Source: Acidobacteriota bacterium (GTDB lineage Bacteria; Acidobacteriota; Polarisedimenticolia; Gp22-AA2). Taken from it: a stretch of DNA of 37,747 bases. The DNA lies in NCBI GenBank assembly GCA_003223145.1, contig QHXY01000135.1, positions 4,288 to 42,034 of the forward strand, given 5' to 3'. The notes below the pieces were generated by a model. It was not told where the DNA came from, made no database searches, and saw only the letters and a program-made list of their open reading frames with translations. Both the position numbers and the translations under genes were made by a program. Shown here in pieces: positions 1 to 9,702 of the stretch (the first letter of the stretch is position 1; the number at the start of each line of letters is the position of its first letter).

Positions 1-2421
1 TTCTTCGAGATGCTGGGGAATTTCTCCTTCGGCGATTACTTCAAGAAGGAGGCGATCGAGTACGCCTGGGACCTGATGACCCGTGCCTTCGGCCTGCCGA
101 AGGAGAAACTGTCGGTGACGATCTACCGGGACGACGAGGAGTCCTACCAGGCCTGGCGCGGGGGGATCGGCCTGGCGCCCGAGAGGATCATCCGTCTGGG
201 CGAGAAGGACAACTTCTGGTCGATGGGGGACACCGGACCCTGCGGGCCCTGCTCGGAGATTCATTACGACCGCGGGCCGCGGCTCGGATGCGGCCAGGCC
301 ACCTGCGGGCCGGGCTGCGAGAGCGAGGGGTGCGAGCGCTACATGGAGCTCTGGAACCTCGTGTTCATGCAGTTCGATCGCCAGCCCGGTGGCGAATTGA
401 AACCGCTGGCGAAGACCGGCGTTGACACCGGGATGGGTCTGGAGCGGATCGCCTCGGTCCTGCAGGGCGTCGACAGCAACTACGAGACCGACCTGTTCAG
501 GCCCATCGTGGCCGCCGCGGAGGCGCTGGCCGTCAGGGACGGGGGATGGCGGCCCCCGGGGCATGCCGAGGACCGGGTGGCCCTGCATGTCATCGCGGAT
601 CATGTCCGGGCGATGACCTTCCTGATCTCGGACGGCGCCGTGCCGAGCAACGACGGGCGCGGCTACGTGCTGCGCCGCATCATGCGCCGCGCCATCCGGT
701 TCGGGCGGACGCTCGGCCTGGAACGGCCGTTCCTGTGGGAGCTTTCCGGCACGGTCATCGAGGTCATGAAGAACCCCTACGAGGAGCTCGTGGCGCACCG
801 CGACCTGATTGCGCAGACCGCCCGCCGCGAGGAGGAGCGCTTCGCCGAAACGCTGGCGGTGGGTCTCGCCAAGGTCGAGGAACTGGCTCACGGCCTGAGC
901 GCGGACAAGCGGGCGGTCATCCCCGGCCCCGAGGCCTTCCGTCTCTACGACACCTTCGGTGTGCCGCTCGATCTGATCAAGGACGTCGCCCACGGCTGGC
1001 ACCTGACGGTCGACGAGACCGGTTTCGAGAGCGCGATGCAGGAGCAGCGCGAGCGCTCCCGCAGGGGCATGAAGCCGACCGCGTCGGCGGCGCCGGCCGT
1101 GGCGGCGCGACTGCCGGTGCGGCACATCGAATTCGGCGGCTACGAGACGACCACCATCGAGGGCGCGCGGGTCCTGGCCCTGGTGCGCGGCGACGCGCTG
1201 GTGGATGAGCTGGCGGCGGGGGAGGAAGGACAGGTCCTGCTCGATCGCACGCCGTTCTACGCGGAAGGCGGCGGGCAGGTCGGCGACACCGGCTTTCTGA
1301 CCGCCTCGACCGGCGTGGCGTTCGTGCGTGACACGCAGGCGCCGCTCCCGGGGCTCAACATGCATTCGGTCGTGGTGCGCGAGGGCCGTCTGCGGGCGGG
1401 TGATCGGGTGCGCGCGGAGGTGGACCGCGGCCGGCGCGAGGCGGTGATGCGCAGCCACGACGCCACCCACCTGCTGCACGCGGCGCTCCGGGACGTGGTG
1501 GGGCTGCACGTCAAACAGGCGGGATCGCTCGTCAATCCGGACAGGTTCCGGTTCGACTTCAGCCACTACGCCGCCCTGTCCGACGACATCCTGGCGCAGG
1601 TCGAAGACGAGGTGAACGACGTGATCCGCCGGGACCTGCCGATCAGGACCAGCGTCATGCCGTTGGACGAGGCGCTGCGCCGCGGAGCACTCGCCTTCTT
1701 CGGGGACAAGTACGGCGACCAGGTGCGTGTCGTCGAGGTGCCCGGGTTCAGCATGGAGTTGTGCGGCGGGACGCACGCGGCCAGCACCGGGTCGATCGGC
1801 GTGCTCAAGGTGACTCAGGAGCGCGGCATCGCCGCCGGCATCCGCCGCATCGAGGCGCTGGCCGGTGAGGAGGCCCTCCGCCGGGCGCGCGAGGATGGCG
1901 CCCTCGTCGAGCGCGTGCAGACGACCCTCAATGTTGACCGCCACGGCCTGCACGAGTCGCTGCAGCGGGTCCTGGAGCAGAACCGTTCCCTGCAGCGGGA
2001 AATCGACTCGCTCAAGCTTCAGATGGCCGCGGGTAGCGGCGCGGCGGACGGCGAGGACGAGATCCGGGAGGTCGCGGGAGTGAAGGTCATGGTGCGCGGG
2101 CCGCAGGAAGGGCTGGACAAGGACTCGGTGCGGGCCCTGGTGGATCACAGCCGGCGCCGGCTGCCGACGGGTGTGATCGTGCAGTGGTCGGTGCGGGAGG
2201 ACCGGGTGACCGTGACCGTGTCCGTGAGCCGGGATCTGATCCCGCCGCTGCACGCGGGAGAGATTGTCAAGGAGCTGGCCGGCCTGTTCGACGGGCGGGG
2301 CGGCGGCCGCCCCGATATGGCGGAGGCCGGCGGACGGAGGCCGGACGATCTGAAGGCGGCGCGGGGCCGAACCCTCGAGATGGTCGAGAAGATCATCCGG
2401 AAGGTGGGCGCGGCGCGATGA
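1..2421 (+). CDS. alaS: Alanine--tRNA ligase, 5' end cut by the window
   Basis: Open from base 1 (FFEMLGNFSFGDYFKKEAIEYAWDL); DTGMGLERIASVLQG, HDATHLLHAALR, ELCGGTHAASTGSIG motifs and a C-terminal DHHA1-like part. Confidence 0.98.
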   Translation, partial: FFEMLGNFSFGDYFKKEAIEYAWDLMTRAFGLPKEKLSVTIYRDDEESYQAWRGGIGLAPERIIRLGEKDNFWSMGDTGPCGPCSEIHYDRGPRLGCGQATCGPGCESEGCERYMELWNLVFMQFDRQPGGELKPLAKTGVDTGMGLERIASVLQGVDSNYETDLFRPIVAAAEALAVRDGGWRPPGHAEDRVALHVIADHVRAMTFLISDGAVPSNDGRGYVLRRIMRRAIRFGRTLGLERPFLWELSGTVIEVMKNPYEELVAHRDLIAQTARREEERFAETLAVGLAKVEELAHGLSADKRAVIPGPEAFRLYDTFGVPLDLIKDVAHGWHLTVDETGFESAMQEQRERSRRGMKPTASAAPAVAARLPVRHIEFGGYETTTIEGARVLALVRGDALVDELAAGEEGQVLLDRTPFYAEGGGQVGDTGFLTASTGVAFVRDTQAPLPGLNMHSVVVREGRLRAGDRVRAEVDRGRREAVMRSHDATHLLHAALRDVVGLHVKQAGSLVNPDRFRFDFSHYAALSDDILAQVEDEVNDVIRRDLPIRTSVMPLDEALRRGALAFFGDKYGDQVRVVEVPGFSMELCGGTHAASTGSIGVLKVTQERGIAAGIRRIEALAGEEALRRAREDGALVERVQTTLNVDRHGLHESLQRVLEQNRSLQREIDSLKLQMAAGSGAADGEDEIREVAGVKVMVRGPQEGLDKDSVRALVDHSRRRLPTGVIVQWSVREDRVTVTVSVSRDLIPPLHAGEIVKELAGLFDGRGGGRPDMAEAGGRRPDDLKAARGRTLEMVEKIIRKVGAAR

Positions 2422-3134
2422 AGCACGCCGCCTGCGTCGTCCTCGCGAGCGCCGGCCTCATGCTCCCGGCGGCCGCCGGCGAGGAGATCTACTACCGCAG
2501 GGACGCCAACGGCGCGCTGGTCCTGACCAACGTGCCCGACCGCCAGGACCTGCGCGCTTACCGCGGCCACGGCCCGCTTCCTGTGACCAGCTCCGGGAAG
2601 GAGTACCGGGAGCTGATCGAACGCACCGCGCTCCAGCACGGCATTCATCCGGACCTGGTGTTCGCCGTCGCCGCCGTCGAGTCGAACTTCAACGTGCGCG
2701 CGGTCTCCGAGAAGGGGGCGCAGGGGCTGATGCAGCTCATGCCGGAAACCGCGGCGCGCTTCGGTGTCGTCGACCCCTTCAACCCTGCCGAAAACGTCCT
2801 GGGCGGCGTGCGCTACATGCGCTACCTCCTCGATCTGTTCAAGGGAGATTCGCGCCTCGCGGTCGCCGCTTACAACGCCGGGGAGAACGTGGTGATCGCC
2901 AGCCGCGGGGTGCCGCCCTATCCGGAGACCCGCCGTTACGTCGACCGGGTCCTGAAGATGTTCGGCGGCAAGCGGCCGTTCGTCCCCGGGGCGGGCGCCC
3001 GGGCGCCGGCGGCCCGCGCCACTCCCCAGCCGATCAGCTCGTATACCGACGCCGCCGGGGTGGTGCATATCACCGACGGTGAGGCGCCGAAGCCCGGGGC
3101 TTCCCCGACGGCGCCGCCCGACCTGCCTCGTTGA
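2418..3134 (+). CDS. DUF4124-like N-terminus plus SLT-type lytic transglycosylase
   Basis: ATG overlaps the alaS stop (ATGA). Signal peptide; EEIYYRRDANGALVLTN; catalytic-region motif AVESNFNVRAVSEKGAQGLMQLMPETA and AAYNAGENVV. Confidence 0.9.
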   Translation: MKHAACVVLASAGLMLPAAAGEEIYYRRDANGALVLTNVPDRQDLRAYRGHGPLPVTSSGKEYRELIERTALQHGIHPDLVFAVAAVESNFNVRAVSEKGAQGLMQLMPETAARFGVVDPFNPAENVLGGVRYMRYLLDLFKGDSRLAVAAYNAGENVVIASRGVPPYPETRRYVDRVLKMFGGKRPFVPGAGARAPAARATPQPISSYTDAAGVVHITDGEAPKPGASPTAPPDLPR

Positions 3135-4159
3135 GCGACCGCGCCGGTTCTCCCGGTTTCGCGCGCCGCCTCCCCAAGGCGGAGATCCACCTGCACCTCG
3201 AGGGGTCGATCGAGCTCGCGACCCTGGCGCGGATCGCGGGTGGCGAGGGCGCCGGGAGCCGTGCGCGTCTGGCGGCCCTCTACACGCATCGCGATTTTCC
3301 CGATTTCCTGCAGAATTTCCGGCGCGTGTGCGCGGAGATCCGGAGCCCCGGGGACTTCGCCTCGATCACGGAGGCGCTGTCGCGCCGCCTCGAGGAGGAG
3401 AATGTGCGCTACGCCGAGGTGTTCTGCTCGCCCACCATCTTCCGGCGCGCGCACGGGATGTCCGCCGGGGAGATCCTGGACGCCGCGTGCGGCGCGGCGC
3501 GCCGGCGGGAGAAGGCGGGCGGGCCGCGCCTGCGGTTTCTGCTCGACGGCGTCAGACAGTTCGGGATCCCGGCCATGGAGGAGATGGTGGAGACCGCGGC
3601 CGCCTGCCGGAGATACGACGTCATCGGCATCGGTATGGGTGGCGACGAGAGGTCCGCGCCGACGGCGGCGTTCGCCGGGCCGTACCGCGAGGCCCGCCGT
3701 CTCGGTCTGCACACGACCGTCCACGCCGGCGAGTTCGACGGACCGCGCTCTGTTTGGGAGGCGATCGAGATCCTCGAGGTGGAGCGCATCGGCCACGGCG
3801 TGCGCGCCGTCGAGGACTCCGAGCTCGTGCGCGTCCTCCGCCGCCTGGGCGTCGCGCTGGAATGCTGCCCGACGAGCAACGTGAAAACCGGGGTGGTCCC
3901 CGGCTGGGGGCGGCACCCCATCCCCGCGCTGCACCGCTCGGGCGTGGCCGTCACCGTGAACAGCGACGACCCGGCGATGTTCGGCACGACCCTGTCGAAC
4001 GAATGGGAGGTCCTCCTGACCCGGCTGGGCCTCGAACCCGAGGAGGTCATGGCAATCGGGCAGCGCACGGCGCGGGCCACTTTCCAGCCACGCGCCGAGC
4101 AGGAGGCGCTGGTCGACGACCTACGCCGGGCGGCCGCCCGTGAGGGAATCGTCGCGTGA
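3131..4159 (+). CDS. Adenosine deaminase family protein (adenosine or aminodeoxyfutalosine deaminase)
   Basis: TTG start overlapping the previous stop; PKAEIHLHLEGS, TVHAGE, RIGHGVRA, TVNSDDPAMF. Confidence 0.9.
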   Translation: MSDRAGSPGFARRLPKAEIHLHLEGSIELATLARIAGGEGAGSRARLAALYTHRDFPDFLQNFRRVCAEIRSPGDFASITEALSRRLEEENVRYAEVFCSPTIFRRAHGMSAGEILDAACGAARRREKAGGPRLRFLLDGVRQFGIPAMEEMVETAAACRRYDVIGIGMGGDERSAPTAAFAGPYREARRLGLHTTVHAGEFDGPRSVWEAIEILEVERIGHGVRAVEDSELVRVLRRLGVALECCPTSNVKTGVVPGWGRHPIPALHRSGVAVTVNSDDPAMFGTTLSNEWEVLLTRLGLEPEEVMAIGQRTARATFQPRAEQEALVDDLRRAAAREGIVA

Positions 4160-6255
4160 CGGAGAGCGGCCAGGTCCGGGACCCGGGAGGACGGCGGGCC
4201 GCCCTCATCCTGCTCGCGGTCCTGTGCGCCTACGTAGTCCTGATGGACGCGTTGCTGCGGCCCTCCGGCGGTCTTCTGTTCCGACCCTGCAGCGGCCTGC
4301 TCGGCAGGTATCTGATCTCCGGAGAGGGCGGGCTGGAGACCCCGGTCCACGAGAGGGTCGATGCGCGCCTCGACTTTCCGGTGCCGCAGCGGCTCGACGC
4401 CGCCTACATCTTCCACTGGGACATGAAGCGGCTCGGTCTGCCGGTCTCGATGCCGCCGTACAGCATCCACTGGAGCGGTCTGCTCCATGCCCCCGAGCCG
4501 GGAGTGTACGGATTCACGCTCGACGCGCAGGGGGAGGTCCGTCTACGGATCGACGGCACGCAGCTCGAGATGCATCAGGACACGCTGACCGAGCGCCATC
4601 TTGCGGCGGGCTGGCACCCGATCGCCCTCGATTACGGGCTGGCGCAAGGGGACGCCCGGCTGGTCCTGTCCTGGAAGCCTCCGCGAGGGGCGCTCGCGCC
4701 GGTTCCCTCGCGCTGTCTGGCGCCCGACGGCGCGGCGATCGCCGCCTCGGCGACGCGGCGCGTCCTGGCGTGGGTCCTTCTCGCCGCGGGCGCCGCCACC
4801 GCCCTCGCCCTGTACGCGCTCGGGCGGAGGCAAGAGACCGCGCCGGCCCGGTATCTCCGGGCGCTGGGCACCCAGCGGGTCACCCTCGCCGTCGGCGCCA
4901 TCGTGATCCTGGCGGCGCTTCTGCGCTTTCACGATTTCGCCCTAGTGCCGTTCCACCACGAGACGGCGGACGAGTACCAGCACGCCTGGGAGGGCTGGTC
5001 CCTCCTGCACCAGGGGGTGCCGCTGGCCTGGAGCACGTTCCCCGATCGCTATCCGATCGACCAGACGCTCGATTTCCGCTGGTTCGGGGACCGGTACGTC
5101 GTGGTCCGGCCGTACTTCGATCACCCGCCGCTGTTCTCGATCCTCGTCGGACTCGTCACCTCTCTCGTGCAGGCGCTCACGCCCTCGTTCGGGTACGGAT
5201 TCGCCTCGTACCCCGCTCCCTGGGATTTCCTGTCCTGTACTCTGACGGTCATGCGTCTCGTGCCGATCGTGCTGAGCCTGATCGGCATCGTTCTTCTGTA
5301 CCGGCTGGCGCGCGCGTACGGCGCGTCCGAGCGCGCCGCCCTTCTGGGCTCCCTGGTGTACGCGACCCTGCCGGTGATCGTGCTGACGCACCGCCTGGTG
5401 AAGGCGGAGAGCCTCCTGGCGCTCCTCTTCATGGGCGCGATCCTCGCCACCCGCCGCCACGAGCTGTCGGGGAGCGCGGGAAGCGCCATCCTGGCGGGTC
5501 TTCTCTGCGGGCTGTCGATCTGGACGAAAGCCACGGGACTCGCAGTGGTGGCCGTGATCCTGGTGCTGCTTCTCGCGGCCCGGCGATACCGTGGAGCGCT
5601 CCTCGCCCTCGGCATCACGGGCGGATTCCTGCTGCTCTACCTGATCTATGCCTGGGCGCTGGATTTCGGCATCTTCCTGAAGGTGATCGAGGCGCAGTCG
5701 ACGACGAAGCTCATCGGTCTCGAGGCGCTGCAGGACCTGGTGAACGGAAAGATTGTCACAAAATACTTCGGGCGCGGCTGGTACCCCTGGCTCCTGCTGT
5801 GCGCCGCTCTCGCCGCCTTCCGTCGGGAGCGCGGCCTCCTGCTGCCGCTTGCGGTGTACGGCATGGTGATCGCCATGACCGCCGACTACCGCGTCATCTA
5901 CGGCTGGTACAGGATACCCCTCTACCCGTTCTTGTGCGTCGCGGCCGGCTGTGCCCTCGAAGAGATGATCGACGAGGCCAACCTGTTTCGCGTCGCCCCG
6001 TTCGCGGTCATGGCGGTATCGACGGGTCTTCTGTACGCCCTGCCGGCATCGCTGACCGGAACACGATGGGCTGTCTACCTGTTCGCCCTGGCGGCCCTCG
6101 TGCCGTTTCTGCCGAGGCTGATCTCCGAGCGTCCCTGGACCGTCCTGGCCGCCCGTCTGGCGACGGGTGTCCTGGTCGCGATCTTCCTGATCACCAGCCT
6201 GGTGACGATCGGCGGCCTGCTGGAGATTTACGCCGCAACGCGCGGCCTCCCGTAG
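4156..6255 (+). CDS. Multi-pass membrane glycosyltransferase (GT39/ArnT-like) with N-terminal PA14-like lectin domain
   Basis: N-terminal PA14-like segment (SIHWSGLLHAPEPGVYGFTLDAQGEVRLRIDGTQL...HPIALDYGLAQGDARLVLSWKPP), followed by HHETADEYQHAWEGWSLL and many TM segments. Confidence 0.8.
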   Translation: MTESGQVRDPGGRRAALILLAVLCAYVVLMDALLRPSGGLLFRPCSGLLGRYLISGEGGLETPVHERVDARLDFPVPQRLDAAYIFHWDMKRLGLPVSMPPYSIHWSGLLHAPEPGVYGFTLDAQGEVRLRIDGTQLEMHQDTLTERHLAAGWHPIALDYGLAQGDARLVLSWKPPRGALAPVPSRCLAPDGAAIAASATRRVLAWVLLAAGAATALALYALGRRQETAPARYLRALGTQRVTLAVGAIVILAALLRFHDFALVPFHHETADEYQHAWEGWSLLHQGVPLAWSTFPDRYPIDQTLDFRWFGDRYVVVRPYFDHPPLFSILVGLVTSLVQALTPSFGYGFASYPAPWDFLSCTLTVMRLVPIVLSLIGIVLLYRLARAYGASERAALLGSLVYATLPVIVLTHRLVKAESLLALLFMGAILATRRHELSGSAGSAILAGLLCGLSIWTKATGLAVVAVILVLLLAARRYRGALLALGITGGFLLLYLIYAWALDFGIFLKVIEAQSTTKLIGLEALQDLVNGKIVTKYFGRGWYPWLLLCAALAAFRRERGLLLPLAVYGMVIAMTADYRVIYGWYRIPLYPFLCVAAGCALEEMIDEANLFRVAPFAVMAVSTGLLYALPASLTGTRWAVYLFALAALVPFLPRLISERPWTVLAARLATGVLVAIFLITSLVTIGGLLEIYAATRGLP

Positions 6256-7654
6256 CGTCCCGTTTCGGGTCCAGCCGCAGGCGCTCCAGACCGGCCCGCA
6301 CCAGACGATCGACAAGCGCCGGCGTGCGGGCCTCGCAATAGACGCGCAGAATCGGCTCGGTGCCCGAACCGCGGAACAGGATCCAGCCGTGGTCGCCGAA
6401 CAGGAGCCTCACGCCGTCGAGTGTATCGATCGCTTCGACCGCCAGTGTGTCGAGGCGTGAGGGCGGGTCCTCCTTGATCCGCGCCACCGCCACGCGGGCG
6501 CTCTCGACGGGCATCGGCAGATCGACGCGCCGGTAGGCGTATCGGCCGAATTCCTTCTCCAGACGTGCGACCCGGCGGCTCAGCTTGCGATCGCCGGTGG
6601 TGAGCATTTCCAGGAGCAGGAGCCCGATCAGGATCCCGTCGCGCTCGGGCAGATAGCGCTTCACCCCGATGCCGCCGCTCTCCTCCCCTCCGATCAGGAT
6701 GTCCTGCTCGAGCATCAGTCGGGCGATGTGCTTGAAGCCGACCGGCAGGTCGAAGAACGGCAGGCCGAACCGCCGGGCGATGCGCTCGGCGACCAGGGTG
6801 TTCGCGAAAGTGCGCGCGATCCCGCCCGTCCACTTCTTCTGCTCGATGAGATGCAGCGCGACCAGGGAGAAGATCTGGAAGGGAGAGAGGACCCGCCCGT
6901 TCTCGTCGCAGGCCCCGATCCGATCGGCGTCCCCGTCGGTGGCGATGCCGATGTGGGCGCGGCGCTGCACGACCGTGCGGCGCAGCGACGCGAGATTCTC
7001 GGGACGTGGCTCGGGCGCTTTGCCGCCGAATAGAGGGTCGGCTTCGCTGCGCAGGGTCACGACGTCCGCGCGGCGTCCGCGCACGAGGTTCTCGAGGATG
7101 CGGCCGCCGCTGCCGTGCATGCTGTCGACGATCGCTCGCAGAGGCGAGCGCCTGACGGTGTCGAGATCGGCGACGGCCTGCAGACGCGGCAGGTAGGCCG
7201 GCAGGAACGGATGGCGCCTGTCGGGAGGACGTCCGGAGCGTGGGGGTGTCCGTCCAAGCAGGGCCTCGACGCGCGTCGTCATCTCCGGGGGCGCGCTGCC
7301 TCCGAACGCCGCCTTGAGCTTGAAGCCGTTGTACTCGGGAGGGTTGTGGCTGGCCGTGATGCAGATACCGAGCGGCGCGCCGGAAGCGACCACCTGGCAG
7401 GAGACCATCGGTGTGGTCACCGGCCCGTCGGGCAGCATCGTCGGGATGCCGTTCCCCTCCAGCACCGCGGCCACCGCCTCGGCGAAGCGTCCGCTCAGGA
7501 AGCGCACGTCATAGCCGACCGGCACCGGCGCCTTCGGCGCGCTTTCGTCCCGGATCAGACCGGCGACCGCCTGCGCCACGACCCGGACGTTGTCGAAGGT
7601 GAAATCCTCGGCGATGAGGCCGCGCCAGCCGTCCGTCCCGAAGCGAATCGCCAT
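6191..7654 (-). CDS. Phosphoglucomutase/phosphomannomutase family protein
   Basis: MAIRFGTDGWRGLIAEDFT, catalytic TASHNPPEYNGFKLK, metal loop DGDADRIG, GGEESGG, RGSGTEPILRVY. Confidence 0.95.
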   Translation of the reverse strand: MAIRFGTDGWRGLIAEDFTFDNVRVVAQAVAGLIRDESAPKAPVPVGYDVRFLSGRFAEAVAAVLEGNGIPTMLPDGPVTTPMVSCQVVASGAPLGICITASHNPPEYNGFKLKAAFGGSAPPEMTTRVEALLGRTPPRSGRPPDRRHPFLPAYLPRLQAVADLDTVRRSPLRAIVDSMHGSGGRILENLVRGRRADVVTLRSEADPLFGGKAPEPRPENLASLRRTVVQRRAHIGIATDGDADRIGACDENGRVLSPFQIFSLVALHLIEQKKWTGGIARTFANTLVAERIARRFGLPFFDLPVGFKHIARLMLEQDILIGGEESGGIGVKRYLPERDGILIGLLLLEMLTTGDRKLSRRVARLEKEFGRYAYRRVDLPMPVESARVAVARIKEDPPSRLDTLAVEAIDTLDGVRLLFGDHGWILFRGSGTEPILRVYCEARTPALVDRLVRAGLERLRLDPKRDATGGRALRRKSPAGRRSSPGW

Positions 7655-7664
7655 GCGCCTCCCG

Positions 7665-7694
7665 TTGACCGTCCCGCTCGCCCTGTGCTAGGTT
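7665..7694 (+). promoter_or_regulatory. Putative sigma70-like promoter upstream of pgsA
   Basis: TTGACC (7665-7670), 18-bp spacer, TAGGTT (7689-7694) preceded by TGC (extended -10-like). Confidence 0.35.
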
Positions 7695-7790
7695 TCTTCG
7701 GCCCGCCAGCAGCGAACGACCGCCGGCCCGGGCGCATGCGGGGCGCCGCCCCGCGGCATTCTACACTCGGACTCCCTGGCAACCGACGGG

Positions 7791-8387
7791 ATGATCAACC
7801 TTCCGACCTGGATTACGATCATCCGCATTTTCCTGACCCCGGTCATCGTTGTGGTTCTGATGTCGAAGCCGACGGCGTTCGAGCCGATCGGTCTGTCGTG
7901 GCAGATGATCGGCGTGATCGTGTTTCTGGTCGCTTCGTTCACCGACTACCTGGACGGCTGGCTGGCGCGCCGGCGCAACGAGGTGACCACGCTCGGGATC
8001 CTGCTCGACCCGATCGCCGACAAGCTCCTCACCTCCGCCGCCTTCATCTCGCTGGTGCAGATCGGCGCTGCGCCGGCCTGGATGGTGTGGGTCATCATCG
8101 GGCGCGAGTTCGCCGTGGACGGTCTGCGCATGATCGCCTCGAGTCAGGGCGTGACCATCGCGGCCAGCGTCTGGGGGAAATACAAGACCGGCTCGCAGGT
8201 CGTCGCGATCGTCCTGCTGATTTTCGGAAACAGGTATCTCGGCGCCTGGGACAGAGCGGGCGATCTTGCCATCTGGCTTGTCGTGGGGGTGGCGACGCTG
8301 TCGGCGGCGGACTACTTCGTGAAGTTCTCCCGGAAGTTAGGCGTTCTCGGCGGTGGTGTCGGGTCGGCCGGGGGTGGCCTTGGTTAG
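7791..8387 (+). CDS. pgsA: CDP-diacylglycerol--glycerol-3-phosphate 3-phosphatidyltransferase
   Basis: CDP-alcohol phosphatidyltransferase signature DYLDGWLARRRNEVTTLGILLDPIADK; N-terminus MINLPTWITIIRIFLTP. Confidence 0.95.
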   Translation: MINLPTWITIIRIFLTPVIVVVLMSKPTAFEPIGLSWQMIGVIVFLVASFTDYLDGWLARRRNEVTTLGILLDPIADKLLTSAAFISLVQIGAAPAWMVWVIIGREFAVDGLRMIASSQGVTIAASVWGKYKTGSQVVAIVLLIFGNRYLGAWDRAGDLAIWLVVGVATLSAADYFVKFSRKLGVLGGGVGSAGGGLG

Positions 8388-9057
8388 AACGGGGCGCGAC
8401 ACCCGGACGCTTCTTGGCAACCTGCGCGGGCACTTCTTGACGGGGCTGGTGATCATACTCCCCCTGGTCATAACCGTCTGGATGCTGGGTATCCTGTTCG
8501 GCATTGTGCATGGTGTGTCAACGCCGTTCATCCTGAGAATTCTGAGACTTCTGGGCCTGTCCTTGGTGGACGATGCGGGCTTCACCACCTATCTCGCGCC
8601 CCTGATCGGGGTGACGGCCACCCTGCTTTTGATCCTCCTGGTCGGTCTCCTGACGACCAACTTTCTCGGCCGCCGTATCGTCAAAGAGTTCGATCGTCTG
8701 ATGCTCCGCATACCCTTGATCAAGCCTATCTACGGCGCCGCCCGACAGCTCCTGGACGCCCTGAACCGGAAGACCGATACCTTCCAGCGGGTCGTGGCGG
8801 TGGAGTACCCGCGAGCCGGGGTTTTCACGATCGGGTTCGTGGCGCGCGATGACACGACGCTGCGGTGCTCCGACGAGCGCACGGGCATGACGGGCTACAC
8901 CCTGGTCTTTCTTCCGACGACACCGAACCCGACCTCGGGCTGGCTGGCGGCGCTTCCCGAGCGCGAAGTCGTTCCGCTGGATATGACGGTCGAAGAGGGC
9001 ATCAAGACGATTGTCAGCGGCGGTCTCGTGGTGCCGCCGCGATGGGAGCGCAAATGA
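8380..9057 (+). CDS. DUF502 family membrane protein
   Basis: LRGHFLTGLVIILPLVITVWML, IPLIKPIYGAARQLLDAL typical of DUF502. Start (TTG 8380 or GTG 8353) uncertain; overlaps the pgsA 3' end. Confidence 0.85.
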   Translation: MVRTGRDTRTLLGNLRGHFLTGLVIILPLVITVWMLGILFGIVHGVSTPFILRILRLLGLSLVDDAGFTTYLAPLIGVTATLLLILLVGLLTTNFLGRRIVKEFDRLMLRIPLIKPIYGAARQLLDALNRKTDTFQRVVAVEYPRAGVFTIGFVARDDTTLRCSDERTGMTGYTLVFLPTTPNPTSGWLAALPEREVVPLDMTVEEGIKTIVSGGLVVPPRWERK

Positions 9058-9096
9058 GGGCGGGCGAAGCGCCGCAGGCGGGATGACGGGGGGCCG

Positions 9097-9702
9097 ATGT
9101 TCTACTGGTTCGTCAAGGGGATCTTTTTCCCGTTCGCCCGGCTCTATCTCGGGCTGACCCGGGACGGTCTCGAACATCTGCCACGACGCGGGCCGGCGAT
9201 CGTGGTATCGAACCACGCGTCGTATGCCGACGCCATCATTCTGGGCTCGGCCGCACCCCGTCCGATCCACTTCGTGGTCCTGCAGTCGATGTACGATCTG
9301 CTGCTGATCCGCTGGTTTTACTGGGGCATGGGGACCATTCCGGTGCGCGCCGAGGGACAGGATTCCGGCTCGATCAAGAGGGCGGTCCGCCTGCTGTCGG
9401 CGGGCGGCATCCTGGGCGTCTTTCCGGAAGGCGGCCGCAGCGCCGACGGCGCGCTGAGCCAGCCGAGACTGGGGGCGGCGATGATCGCCGCCCTCAGCGG
9501 CGCGCCGGTCGTCCCGGTCTACATCGACGGAGCGCGCGACTCGCTGCCGGTCGGCGGGGCCTTCCCCAAGCCCGCGCGGATTCACGTGCGCTTCGGCCCG
9601 CCGCTCCGGTTCGACCGGCGGCGCGGCGAGGGCCGGGAGTCGCTCGCGGCATTTGCGCGGGAGATGCTCGAAGCGATCCGCCGGCTCGGGGTTCCGGCGT
9701 GA
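9097..9702 (+). CDS. plsC: 1-acyl-sn-glycerol-3-phosphate acyltransferase (PlsC family)
   Basis: NHASYADAII (HX4D motif) and FPEGGRSADG motif. Confidence 0.9.
   Translation: MFYWFVKGIFFPFARLYLGLTRDGLEHLPRRGPAIVVSNHASYADAIILGSAAPRPIHFVVLQSMYDLLLIRWFYWGMGTIPVRAEGQDSGSIKRAVRLLSAGGILGVFPEGGRSADGALSQPRLGAAMIAALSGAPVVPVYIDGARDSLPVGGAFPKPARIHVRFGPPLRFDRRRGEGRESLAAFAREMLEAIRRLGVPA

Noticed and set aside
4140-6341. 733-aa ORF in an alternate frame of the PA14/GT39 gene
   Set aside because: Arg/Pro/Gly-rich frame-shifted shadow; the 4156-6255 frame has clear TM segments and domains.
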